NCBI GenBank assembly: GCA_003508565.1
Contig: DNUI01000116.1
Span: 1 to 8,087 of the forward strand
Direction: 5' to 3'
Length of the DNA stretch: 8,087 nt
Source: Syntrophaceae bacterium
GTDB lineage: Bacteria; Desulfobacterota; Syntrophia; Syntrophales; UBA2185
A model generated the notes under the pieces. That model made no database searches. It was not told the origin of the DNA and saw nothing but the letters and a program-made list of their open reading frames with translations. The position numbers and the translations under genes are program-made. This document shows, one piece after another, positions 1-5,732 of the stretch (the stretch's first letter is position 1; each line of letters begins with the position of its first letter).

Positions 1-166
1 CATCGCCCCCGGTTTGTCATATTTGGAGAGCAACAACTGTACCAAAGACGGTATAAAAAGGCGACACGCACGCTGCAACATACGTAACTTATTGATAGCA
101 AAGATTAAATCGCCAAACAAATTATTTACCAAGAAAGAATAGCGACACCTGCGCGAACGGGGAGAC

Positions 167-268
167 ATTCCCTTTCATGTCATTGCGAGGAGCAACACGA
201 TGTGGAAATGTTATGTATTATCAATAGGTTATACAACTTCTCCCTCCGGTCGAAATGACAAAGGGAAT
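167..268. repeat. Palindromic intergenic repeat, copy 1 (TGTCATT-CGA family)
   Basis: The outer arms are inverted: ATTCCCTTT at 167-175 matches AAAGGGAAT at 260-268. Just inside, TGTCATTGCGA at 178-188 pairs with TCGAAATGACA at 250-260 (10 of 11). The right inner part, 238-260, matches 5291-5313 of the second copy at 20 of 23 positions. There is no coding potential. It resembles the dispersed palindromic repeats common between genes in many environmental bacterial genomes; family membership is from memory, not from a search. Confidence 0.65.
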
Positions 269-299
269 ACATTTCCCAACCCTTACCGGATATGGGGAA

Positions 300-319
300 G
301 TGTGTTAAAAAAGACACAC
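300..319. other. Small hairpin downstream of bioB
   Basis: GTGTGT at 300-305 and ACACAC at 314-319 form a perfect 6-bp stem with an 8-nt A-rich loop on the plus strand (T-rich for transcripts coming from bioB). It lies about 120 nt past the bioB stop codon. The T run is in the loop and not after the stem, so it is not a canonical intrinsic terminator. A role in ending the bioB transcript is only possible. Confidence 0.25.
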
Positions 320-440
320 CGAGCCATGAGATCTTGATTTTTTACCACGCAGAGAACACGTTCCCCATACACCACTACTATGCCATTTCGACTATTCCCC
401 CCTTGAGCAAAGAGGTACGAAGGAGAGGCACCTTGCCTGT

Positions 441-1418
441 CTACTTGGAGGGATACTCTTTCAACATGTCCAAATCCGATTGTATCGTTCTCCCCTGCGT
501 GGTCAGGTAATTGCCGATCATGAACCCGTTCGCGCCGGCCAGCATGAGCCATGATTGATAATCCCGGAGGGTCACTTCCCGTCCGCCGCAGATGAGAATA
601 TTTTTGTCCGGATTGATGAATCTGAAGAGGGCGATACACTTCAGCGCCTCCATGGGGGAAAGGAGGGGCCGATCCTGCATCTTTGTACCCGGGATGGGGT
701 TGAGAAAATTGATGGGGATGCCGTCCACATCCAGTTCTTTGAGGGTGAAGGCCATCTCTACCCGCTGCTCCCAGGTTTCTCCGAGGCCCAAAATGCCCCC
801 GGAACATGCCTTCAGCCCTGATGCCTTGGCGAGTTTCACCGTGTTGATATCCTCGTCGTAGTCATGGGTGGTGCACACCTGATCGAAAAAACTCCGGGCC
901 GTTTCCAGGTTATGATGATACACAGAAACCCCCCCTTCTTTCAGCTTCTCGGCCCTGGAAGCGGTAAGCGTCCCGAGAGACGTGCACACCGTAAGGTTTG
1001 TTTTCGCGACAATCGCCTCCGCAGAGCGGCATATGGCATCGATCTCTTTCTCCGTAAGCCGTAAGCCGCTGGTGACCATGGAATACCGCGTGGCTCCTTC
1101 TTTTTTTAGTTGCAGCGCGTTTTCCAAAATCTGCGTTTCGTCTAATAAGTCATAGGTTTTGATCTCCGTGGTATGGTGGGACGATTGGGCGCAGAACGCG
1201 CAGTCCTCAGAGCAAAAACCCGATTTGGCATTGATGATGGAACACAGAATAACTCCTTGTTTCTCATATCTCTTTTTAATTGTGTGGGCACAGAAGAGCA
1301 CATCGATGGTTTCATCCTCGGGAAGGTGTGCAAGCTCACAGGCATCGTCGTAGGAAATTGCATCCTTGTCACGTAGAATTTTCTCAGTTATTTCAATAAG
1401 ATTCTTGTTAAACATCAT
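441..1418 (-). CDS. bioB: Biotin synthase BioB (radical SAM), variant cluster ligands
   Basis: Inserts sulfur into dethiobiotin to make biotin, the last pathway step, in the cytoplasm. The 325-residue protein has the radical-SAM motif C69-x3-C73-x2-C76 within GFCSEDCAFCAQS, then NHNLET-like VYHHNLET (~167-173), CSGGILGLGET (205-215), NPIPGT (240-245) and GGRE (278-281). Aligned by eye to E. coli BioB, the [2Fe-2S] ligands Cys128, Cys188 and Arg260 correspond to C145, C205 and R280. The Cys97 position is Ser113 (RYSM where E. coli has RFCM). Extra cysteines occur at 27, 43, 59, 182 and 277. I chose the ATG at 1418 because AAAGGA lies about 6 nt upstream and family similarity begins there; ATG 1415 is equally possible, while an upstream TTG-type extension to 1574 would cover the operator and has no BioB-like residues. 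It is divergent from birA and likely repressed through the shared operator. Confidence 0.95.
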   Translation of the reverse strand: MMFNKNLIEITEKILRDKDAISYDDACELAHLPEDETIDVLFCAHTIKKRYEKQGVILCSIINAKSGFCSEDCAFCAQSSHHTTEIKTYDLLDETQILENALQLKKEGATRYSMVTSGLRLTEKEIDAICRSAEAIVAKTNLTVCTSLGTLTASRAEKLKEGGVSVYHHNLETARSFFDQVCTTHDYDEDINTVKLAKASGLKACSGGILGLGETWEQRVEMAFTLKELDVDGIPINFLNPIPGTKMQDRPLLSPMEALKCIALFRFINPDKNILICGGREVTLRDYQSWLMLAGANGFMIGNYLTTQGRTIQSDLDMLKEYPSK

Positions 1419-1473
1419 TATTTTCCTTTCGGTGAGAACGGGCATTGTGCATGTCCCTCTGTTGTATGCCTGC

Positions 1474-1502
1474 CCCTTATCAAAGAGGGTAATATAAGTC
1501 AA
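1474..1502 (-). promoter_or_regulatory. Putative bioB promoter
   Basis: On the minus strand TTGACT (1502-1497) is followed after exactly 17 nt by TAAGGG (1479-1474). The -35-like hexamer is close to consensus; the -10 is weak. The -35 lies inside the left BirA half-site, so repressor binding would block it. The leader before the bioB ATG would be about 50 nt. Confidence 0.4.
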
Positions 1503-1527
1503 CCATAAATATAATTTGGGTTGACAA
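1496..1527. promoter_or_regulatory. BirA operator (biotin repressor binding site)
   Basis: Left half AAGTCAACC (1496-1504), 14-nt AT-rich spacer (1505-1518), right half GGTTGACAA (1519-1527). The right half matches the BirA half-site form GGTTnACAA fully and the left matches TTGTnAACC at 7 of 9. The 14-nt spacing is within the range reported for bacterial BirA boxes. It lies between divergent bioB and birA, and birA encodes an N-terminal helix-turn-helix, so autoregulation plus bioB control is likely. The site also overlaps -35-like hexamers for both directions. Confidence 0.88.
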
Positions 1528-1549
1528 TTGCGCCGCTTGGTGCTATGGG
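1521..1549 (+). promoter_or_regulatory. Putative birA-bioA promoter
   Basis: TTGACA (1521-1526), a perfect -35 hexamer, is followed after 17 nt by TATGGG (1544-1549), a weak -10. The -35 is embedded in the right BirA half-site. Transcription from here would begin around 1556, at or next to the birA ATG at 1557, which has no clear Shine-Dalgarno sequence. That would give a leaderless or nearly leaderless birA message. Confidence 0.4.
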
Positions 1550-1556
1550 CAACGGC

Positions 1557-2540
1557 ATGTCCACGAAGCAGCACTTACTCGCGTATCTTAAGGAAGGGAA
1601 GGGAACCTGGATCTCAGGGGAGTCTCTGGCTCACAGAATGACCATTTCCCGGTCGGCCATCTGGAAACACATCCGCACCCTGAGGGAAGAAGGCTACGTG
1701 ATCGAATCTTCTCAGAAGAAGGGATATCTCTTACGGCAGTCGTCCGACCTGCTCCTCGTCAATGAAATTCAGGAGGGATTGAGCACCTCTGTGTTCGGAA
1801 AGAGGGGTATTCATTATTTCAGACACACAGATTCCACCAATACGAGGGCAAAATTATTCGCAAGTGAGGGCGCCCCTGAAGGAACACTGATTGTCGCCGA
1901 GGAACAGACGAGAGGGAGAGGCCGGAGAGGAAGGAGATGGTTTTCTCCTTCCGGGGAGGGCATCTATACCTCGATCATTTTGAGGCCTTCCATCCCACCG
2001 AATGAAGCGCCCAAACTCACGTTGATGGCATCGGTGGCGGTGGCGGAAGCCTTGATTTCCATGACTTCCCTCGCCTTGAGCATCAAATGGCCCAATGACA
2101 TCATCGTCAACGGCAGGAAGATCGCCGGAATTCTCACGGAAATCAGTACAGAAATGGAAAGAATCGATTATGTCGTTATCGGTGTCGGCATCAATGTGAA
2201 TACGTCCCGCAAAAGCCTTCCCTCCGATATTGAGAACACAGCAACCTCTGTGCTCATGGAAACAGGAAACCCGCTTCCGAGAAATGCCCTCCTGCGGGCG
2301 TATCTGGAGTGGCTGGAAATTTATTATACCACATTCATGACCAAGGGCTTTGAACCTGTCATGAAGCGATGGAAGCACCTTGCCGGCATTATCGGACGGC
2401 GAATCAGTGTGGACCTGATCGAACGGATACGAACCGGAGAGGTTCTCGATATTGATAAGGACGGTTTCCTGATTCTCAGAGAGCAGGACGGAACGGTAGA
2501 GAGGATAATATCGGGAGACGTAACTCTATTGAACAAGTGA
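1557..2540 (+). CDS. birA: Bifunctional biotin-protein ligase / biotin repressor BirA
   Basis: Activates biotin to biotinyl-AMP and attaches it to carboxylase biotin-carrier domains; with biotinyl-AMP bound it dimerises and represses bio genes. The 327-residue protein has a winged helix-turn-helix at about 5-60 (SGESLA...SRSAIWKHIRTLREEGY), the ligase catalytic motif GRGRRGRRW at 120-128, KWPND at 177-181 followed by GRKIAGILTE, and an SH3-like C-terminal domain from about 278. Length is normal for class II BirA. The ATG at 1557 is chosen because BirA similarity starts there; ATG 1545 and TTG 1521 are in frame, but TTG 1521 lies in the operator. The Shine-Dalgarno sequence is poor. The gene is 12 nt upstream of bioA, so probably co-transcribed. 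Confidence 0.95.
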   Translation: MSTKQHLLAYLKEGKGTWISGESLAHRMTISRSAIWKHIRTLREEGYVIESSQKKGYLLRQSSDLLLVNEIQEGLSTSVFGKRGIHYFRHTDSTNTRAKLFASEGAPEGTLIVAEEQTRGRGRRGRRWFSPSGEGIYTSIILRPSIPPNEAPKLTLMASVAVAEALISMTSLALSIKWPNDIIVNGRKIAGILTEISTEMERIDYVVIGVGINVNTSRKSLPSDIENTATSVLMETGNPLPRNALLRAYLEWLEIYYTTFMTKGFEPVMKRWKHLAGIIGRRISVDLIERIRTGEVLDIDKDGFLILREQDGTVERIISGDVTLLNK

Positions 2541-2552
2541 GGTCTGGGTACC

Positions 2553-3914
2553 ATGACACACGAACATCAACGCGAACTTGAACACGATGATAAGAAATAT
2601 ATCTGGCATCCCTTCACCCAGATGAGGGGTTATCTGCAGGATAAACCGCTGATCATTGAAGAAGGGACGGGATGCATTGTCAAAGACATCGAAGGCAACC
2701 GTTATATTGACGGCATTTCTTCTCTGTGGACAAATGTGCACGGGCACAGGAAGGAAAAACTGGACCGCGCCCTGAAGGAACAGATAGACAAGATCGCCCA
2801 CTCTACCCTGCTGGGGCTCTCCAACGTGCCTGCCATCAAACTGGCGAAGAAATTAATAGAGATTGCCCCCCAGGGATTAACAAAAGTTTTCTATTCCGAT
2901 AACGGTTCCACCGCCAATGAAATCGCCCTGAAGATGGCCTTTCAGTACCACCAGCAGGCGCCGACGGGTAATCGCAACAAGAAAAAATTCATTCGCCTCT
3001 CCAATGCCTATCATGGAGATACCATAGGGTCTGTAAGTATAGGGGGCATAGATCTTTTCCACTCCATGTACAAGGATCTGCTCTTCCCCTCATACAGAGT
3101 CGAAGCGCCCTACTGTTACCGCTGCACCTTCGGGAAGTCACACCCATCCTGCAATTTGCATTGCCTGTCACCGCTGGAAGAAACCATGAAGGGTCACAAC
3201 CGGGAGATTGCCGCCCTCGTAATCGAGCCCATGGTCCAGGGGGCAGGGGGAATCCTTATCCAGCCCCCGGGATACCTGAAGAAAGTAAGAGAACTCTGCA
3301 CCCGATACAAAGTCTTCATGATCGCCGATGAAGTGGCCGTGGGATTCGGCAAAACGGGGAAGATGTTCGCCTGTGAACACGAACATGTGGTGCCGGATAT
3401 GATGGCCCTTGCCAAGGGCATCTCAGGAGGATACCTGCCCCTTGCGGCAACGCTCACAACGGAAGAGATCTATGAGGGATTTCTGGGAGAGTTCGAAGAG
3501 TTTAAAACTTTTTTCCATGGGCATACCTTTACGGGAAATCCTTTAGCCTGCGCGGTAGCCGTCGCCAACCTCGAGGTATTTCAAGAGGAGCGTACCCTGG
3601 ATAATCTCCAAGAGAAAATCGCCCATTTGAAAGAACGATTAAACAAACTTAAGGATCTGGCCCATGTAGGCGAGGTGCGCCAGTGTGGATTTATGGTAGG
3701 CATAGAACTTGTTGCGGATAGAAAAACAAAGCAATTGTATCCACCGGAAAAGAGAATCGGTCATAACGTCATCATGGAGGCGAGAAAGAGGAAAGTGATT
3801 ATCCGCCCTTTAGGAGACGTCATAGTACTCATGCCGCCGCTCAGTATTTCAAAAGAGGAGATTGATCAGCTTTGTGATGCCGTATATGAATCGACCCTGG
3901 TTGTCACCGAATGA
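2553..3914 (+). CDS. bioA: Adenosylmethionine-8-amino-7-oxononanoate aminotransferase BioA
   Basis: PLP-dependent class III aminotransferase converting KAPA to 7,8-diaminopelargonic acid (DAPA) in the cytoplasm. The 453-residue protein begins with IWHPFTQM (17-24), typical of BioA, followed by DGISSLWTNVHGH (53-65), the PLP-phosphate segment DNGST (116-120), YHGDT (153-157), IADEV with D259, the Schiff-base lysine K288 in ALAKGISGG, HTFTGNP (324-330) and RPLGD with R418, matching E. coli Arg391. A Cys-rich insert, C188-x2-C191-x8-C200-x3-C204, precedes the PLP-binding region. The HPFTQM form resembles Bacillus-type enzymes, some of which use lysine instead of SAM as amino donor; the donor cannot be told from sequence here. 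Start ATG has GAGG about 10 nt upstream. Follows birA closely. Confidence 0.94.
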   Translation: MTHEHQRELEHDDKKYIWHPFTQMRGYLQDKPLIIEEGTGCIVKDIEGNRYIDGISSLWTNVHGHRKEKLDRALKEQIDKIAHSTLLGLSNVPAIKLAKKLIEIAPQGLTKVFYSDNGSTANEIALKMAFQYHQQAPTGNRNKKKFIRLSNAYHGDTIGSVSIGGIDLFHSMYKDLLFPSYRVEAPYCYRCTFGKSHPSCNLHCLSPLEETMKGHNREIAALVIEPMVQGAGGILIQPPGYLKKVRELCTRYKVFMIADEVAVGFGKTGKMFACEHEHVVPDMMALAKGISGGYLPLAATLTTEEIYEGFLGEFEEFKTFFHGHTFTGNPLACAVAVANLEVFQEERTLDNLQEKIAHLKERLNKLKDLAHVGEVRQCGFMVGIELVADRKTKQLYPPEKRIGHNVIMEARKRKVIIRPLGDVIVLMPPLSISKEEIDQLCDAVYESTLVVTE

Positions 3915-3932
3915 AAAAAGCATAGGATTCCA

Positions 3933-4049
3933 GGGGTCAAGGATTCAAGGATTCGAGTGTTATGATTAAATGATGCTCGAAGTTCTTATATAATCATTAT
4001 GAAACAAAGACTTGAACCCTTTGAACCCTTGAATCCTTGAACCCTTTTT
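3933..4049. repeat. Heptad inverted repeat forming a long hairpin, T-tract at end
   Basis: The left arm 3937-3954 is built of tandem TCAAGGAT units. The right arm 4023-4040 (GAACCCTTGAATCCTTGA) is its reverse complement at 17 of 18 positions, and with one bulge the pairing extends to GGG/CCC at the base. Further TTGAACCC units occur at 4011-4028. An inner perfect 7-bp stem pairs ATGATTA (3962-3968) with TAATCAT (3991-3997). TTTTT follows at 4045-4049. This could attenuate or end transcription after bioA, or be a dispersed palindromic repeat; both may be true. Confidence 0.6.
3966..3994 (+). promoter_or_regulatory. Weak candidate promoter for the downstream block
   Basis: A perfect -10 hexamer TATAAT (3989-3994) sits 17 nt after TTAAAT (3966-3971), which matches the -35 consensus at only 3 positions. 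It lies in the loop of the hairpin between bioA and the next gene. AT-rich sequence makes chance matches likely. Confidence 0.2.
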
Positions 4050-4080
4050 GCACCTTAAGGGGAGAAAATCGAAAATAATA

Positions 4081-4425
4081 ATGACCAACAAGATACACAC
4101 AATAATCGAAGAATCCGCGAGGGATACCTGGGAGGGCGTCTTCCATTTTCATCCCGATGACGGCATTTACAGGGACCATTTCCCCGGGTATCCCGTCGTT
4201 CCGGGAAGCCTGATCGTCCATGCCTTCCTGCACGCGGCAGAAGAGGCAGGCATCCCGGGAGAGTGTGTCACGCTGGAAAATTTTCGATTTAGAGAATTTC
4301 TCACCCCCGGCCACTACCCGTTTCGCATCGAGAGACAGAAGGGTGGATTGAACTGCCTCATTTACACAGGAGCCAGAAAGTTAGTTACGGGAGTATTAAG
4401 AAAACAGGGGTCAGGGGATTTATAA
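4081..4425 (+). CDS. FabZ-like hotdog protein lacking the catalytic Glu
   Basis: A 114-residue hotdog-fold protein of the beta-hydroxyacyl-ACP dehydratase family, shorter than FabZ (about 140-150). The motif DHFPGYPVVPGSLIVHAF (32-49) clearly matches the FabZ signature HFPGxPxxPGxLxxE, and catalytic His is H33. The position of the catalytic Glu (Asp in FabA), 14 residues on, is H47. The N-terminal LPHR-type segment is missing. Glu54 and Glu55 follow but are out of register. The best purine-rich sequence, AAGGGGAG at 4057-4064, is about 16 nt before ATG 4081, longer than usual; no better start exists in frame apart from an early TTG at 4048 upstream of that sequence. It is followed after 10 nt by the reductase gene. 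I infer it needs a Glu-bearing partner, plausibly the protein at 7574-8023; it could instead be a non-catalytic subunit. Confidence 0.82.
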   Translation: MTNKIHTIIEESARDTWEGVFHFHPDDGIYRDHFPGYPVVPGSLIVHAFLHAAEEAGIPGECVTLENFRFREFLTPGHYPFRIERQKGGLNCLIYTGARKLVTGVLRKQGSGDL

Positions 4426-4435
4426 AGATAACGAT

Positions 4436-5179
4436 ATGAACATTACCTTTTCCGGAACCCGCGGTTTGCTTCTGGGGGGGACCTGCGAACTTGCCCTCGC
4501 TCTGGCGGTATCCATGATCAAGTCCTCTCTTTTTCCGATCCTGACTTACAGGAGCAACGAAGGACTACACAGAATCAGACACGCTTTGCCGCAGTACGAA
4601 AAGAACTACGACGTCGGGTATTTAAACCTCGGTGACCGTGATTCTCTGCAAGCGCTCTTCACTCATGTTGGCAGCGATCTTGATTTCCTGGTTGATTTTG
4701 CCCAGGGAAACTATGAGAGTCTCATTGCGCAGGCAGATGAGGCAGAAGTGTATCGCTATTGCATGGAAAACATCTCCTTTCGCGCGGAGATTTTAAAAAC
4801 GGTCGGGAGGACAATGTTGAAGAAACGGAAAGGAAGGCTCGTGTTCGTATCTTCCACGGCCGCCCAAAGACCCAATCCGGGACAGGGATTGTATGCCGCC
4901 GGCAAACTTGCTTCGGAAGCCCTTTACCGTACTATGGGACTGGAAATGGGAGGTCGGGGCATCACCACGGTAATTCTGCGTCCCGGATATGTCGAAGCGG
5001 GCAGGGGGAGGGTATATATTGAGGAACAAGAAGGGAAAGTTCTCCAGACTGTGCCGATAAAAAGAGCGGTAACACAAAAAGAGATCGCAGAAACTATTCT
5101 TTTCCTTCTTTCTGACAGTGCCGCGAGCCTGAACGCCACGGTAATCACCATGGACGGAGGGCTAACGCACAGAAAATGA
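4436..5179 (+). CDS. FabG-like SDR, probable 3-oxoacyl-ACP reductase
   Basis: A 247-residue classical short-chain dehydrogenase/reductase, the usual FabG length. The catalytic residues align with E. coli FabG: N112, S140 (VSS), Y153 and K157 (YAAGK), then LRPGYVEAG (181-189) and a C-terminal ITMDGG. The N-terminal nucleotide motif is degenerate: LLGGTCELALAL (12-23) replaces TGxxxGIG, and DFAQG (87-91) replaces NNAG. The TYRSN stretch after the second strand (37-41) suggests NADPH preference. It would reduce 3-oxoacyl-ACP to 3-hydroxyacyl-ACP. It starts 10 nt after the FabZ-like gene with a weak Shine-Dalgarno sequence, so translation may be coupled. Substrate is inferred from neighbours only. 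Confidence 0.85.
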   Translation: MNITFSGTRGLLLGGTCELALALAVSMIKSSLFPILTYRSNEGLHRIRHALPQYEKNYDVGYLNLGDRDSLQALFTHVGSDLDFLVDFAQGNYESLIAQADEAEVYRYCMENISFRAEILKTVGRTMLKKRKGRLVFVSSTAAQRPNPGQGLYAAGKLASEALYRTMGLEMGGRGITTVILRPGYVEAGRGRVYIEEQEGKVLQTVPIKRAVTQKEIAETILFLLSDSAASLNATVITMDGGLTHRK

Positions 5180-5198
5180 CATAAATTGAAACGCATTA

Positions 5199-5314
5199 AT
5201 GTCATTTCGAAGGAACGAAGTGACTGAGAAATCCTTGTCCCGACACTTTCGTTATCAATCAGGGTAAATCCCAGAGGGAACCTAAAAGATTTCTCGCTGC
5301 GCTCGAAATGACAT
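5199..5314. repeat. Palindromic intergenic repeat, copy 2 (TGTCATT-CGA family)
   Basis: Perfect 12-bp terminal inverted arms: ATGTCATTTCGA at 5199-5210 and TCGAAATGACAT at 5303-5314. Inside, GAGAAATC (5226-5233) pairs with GATTTCTC (5288-5295). The right end 5291-5313 matches copy 1 (238-260) at 20 of 23. It separates the reductase gene from the ACP gene. Its right end contributes ATGACA to a candidate promoter. Confidence 0.72.
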
Positions 5315-5336
5315 CATTTTGTTTAAATGAAATAAT
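5308..5336 (+). promoter_or_regulatory. Candidate promoter for the ACP-led operon
   Basis: ATGACA (5308-5313) and AATAAT (5331-5336) are separated by 17 nt; each matches the sigma-70 consensus at 5 of 6. Transcription would begin around 5343, just before the ACP Shine-Dalgarno-like GGGG at 5349-5352. The -35 is part of the terminal arm of the palindromic repeat. An imperfect inverted repeat, TTGTTTAAA (5319-5327) and TTTTAACAA (5336-5344), straddles the -10 and could be an operator; its spacing does not fit a BirA box. Confidence 0.38.
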
Positions 5337-5357
5337 TTTAACAATGTTGGGGCACAG

Positions 5358-5729
5358 ATGGACACTTTAGGAGAAATAAAAAAAATTATCATGGAGCTTC
5401 TTGATCTTGAGGACGATCCTATTACACCGGATACTTACCTGATAAAGGAACTGGGTGCCGAATCTATCGATCTTCTGGAACTTGCGGTCGCCATAAACAG
5501 CCGCTTTAAAATTGCCGTTAAGGATGAAGATATTTTTCTGACACGGTTCCGGCTTTATTTGACTGAAGCAACGCAGAAAGGAATGGATAATGCCCCTTAT
5601 ATTGCCGGGAAATATCCTCACCTTACCAATGGCAGGATAGCCGAAATCATCACGCACATCAGCGAAGGTCCTCAATTGAAAGTCAAAGACCTGGTCAGCT
5701 ACATTACGAATCAGTCAAAGGGAGCGTAA
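5358..5729 (+). CDS. Acyl carrier protein with an internal insertion
   Basis: A 123-residue carrier protein; ordinary ACPs are about 75-85. LGAESIDLLEL (32-42) is the phosphopantetheine attachment motif with S36, matching E. coli Ser37. The start LGEIKKIIMELL and the segment FKIAVKDEDIF (50-60) follow the ACP pattern, and the last helix LKVKDLVSYI (107-116) matches TTVQAAIDYI in E. coli. Between them is an insert of about 43 residues (about 62-106) that has no counterpart in standard ACPs. It should carry the growing acyl chain for the neighbouring ketosynthase, reductase and dehydratases. First gene of a tight four-gene group; the next start is 3 nt after its stop. ATG with GGGG 5 nt upstream. 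Confidence 0.87.
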   Translation: MDTLGEIKKIIMELLDLEDDPITPDTYLIKELGAESIDLLELAVAINSRFKIAVKDEDIFLTRFRLYLTEATQKGMDNAPYIAGKYPHLTNGRIAEIITHISEGPQLKVKDLVSYITNQSKGA

Positions 5730-5732
5730 GTC

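Larger units (their letters stand above)
1..440. other. Non-coding flank downstream of bioB
   Basis: I see no gene with recognisable protein features here on either strand. The open frames that overlap it on the minus strand are out-of-frame shadows of bioB or have no family-like pattern. It holds the 3' flank of bioB, a palindromic repeat at 167-268 and a small hairpin at 300-319. On the minus strand an ATG at 20-18 could begin a gene running off the left edge. About 20 nt upstream of it is TTGCAG-N17-TATACC, which resembles a promoter, but only six codons are visible, so this cannot be judged. Confidence 0.6.

Noticed and set aside
1..20. Start of a minus-strand gene at ATG 20-18
   Set aside because: Only six codons are visible before the window edge, so no protein feature can be assessed.
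283..807. 174-codon open frame on the minus strand
   Set aside because: It overlaps the 3' part of bioB in another frame, has low-complexity His/Arg/Gly-rich composition and no family pattern.
1455..1489. CCCTCT / AGAGGG inverted repeat in the bioB leader
   Set aside because: Only 6 bp with a 23-nt loop; too weak to call a regulatory structure.
1521..1556. TTG start for BirA at 1521
   Set aside because: The TTG is part of the operator and of the -35 hexamer; BirA similarity begins at the ATG at 1557.
1419..1574. N-terminal extension of BioB by 52 residues
   Set aside because: It would run across the BirA operator and both promoters and carries no BioB-like residues; a good Shine-Dalgarno sequence sits just before ATG 1418.
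1854..2378. 174-codon open frame on the minus strand inside birA
   Set aside because: Antisense shadow of birA; birA has all ligase motifs in its frame.
5319..5344. Second BirA box upstream of the ACP gene
   Set aside because: The arms TTGTTTAAA and TTTTAACAA look similar, but the spacer is 8 nt, not about 14-16, and the AACC/GGTT cores are missing.
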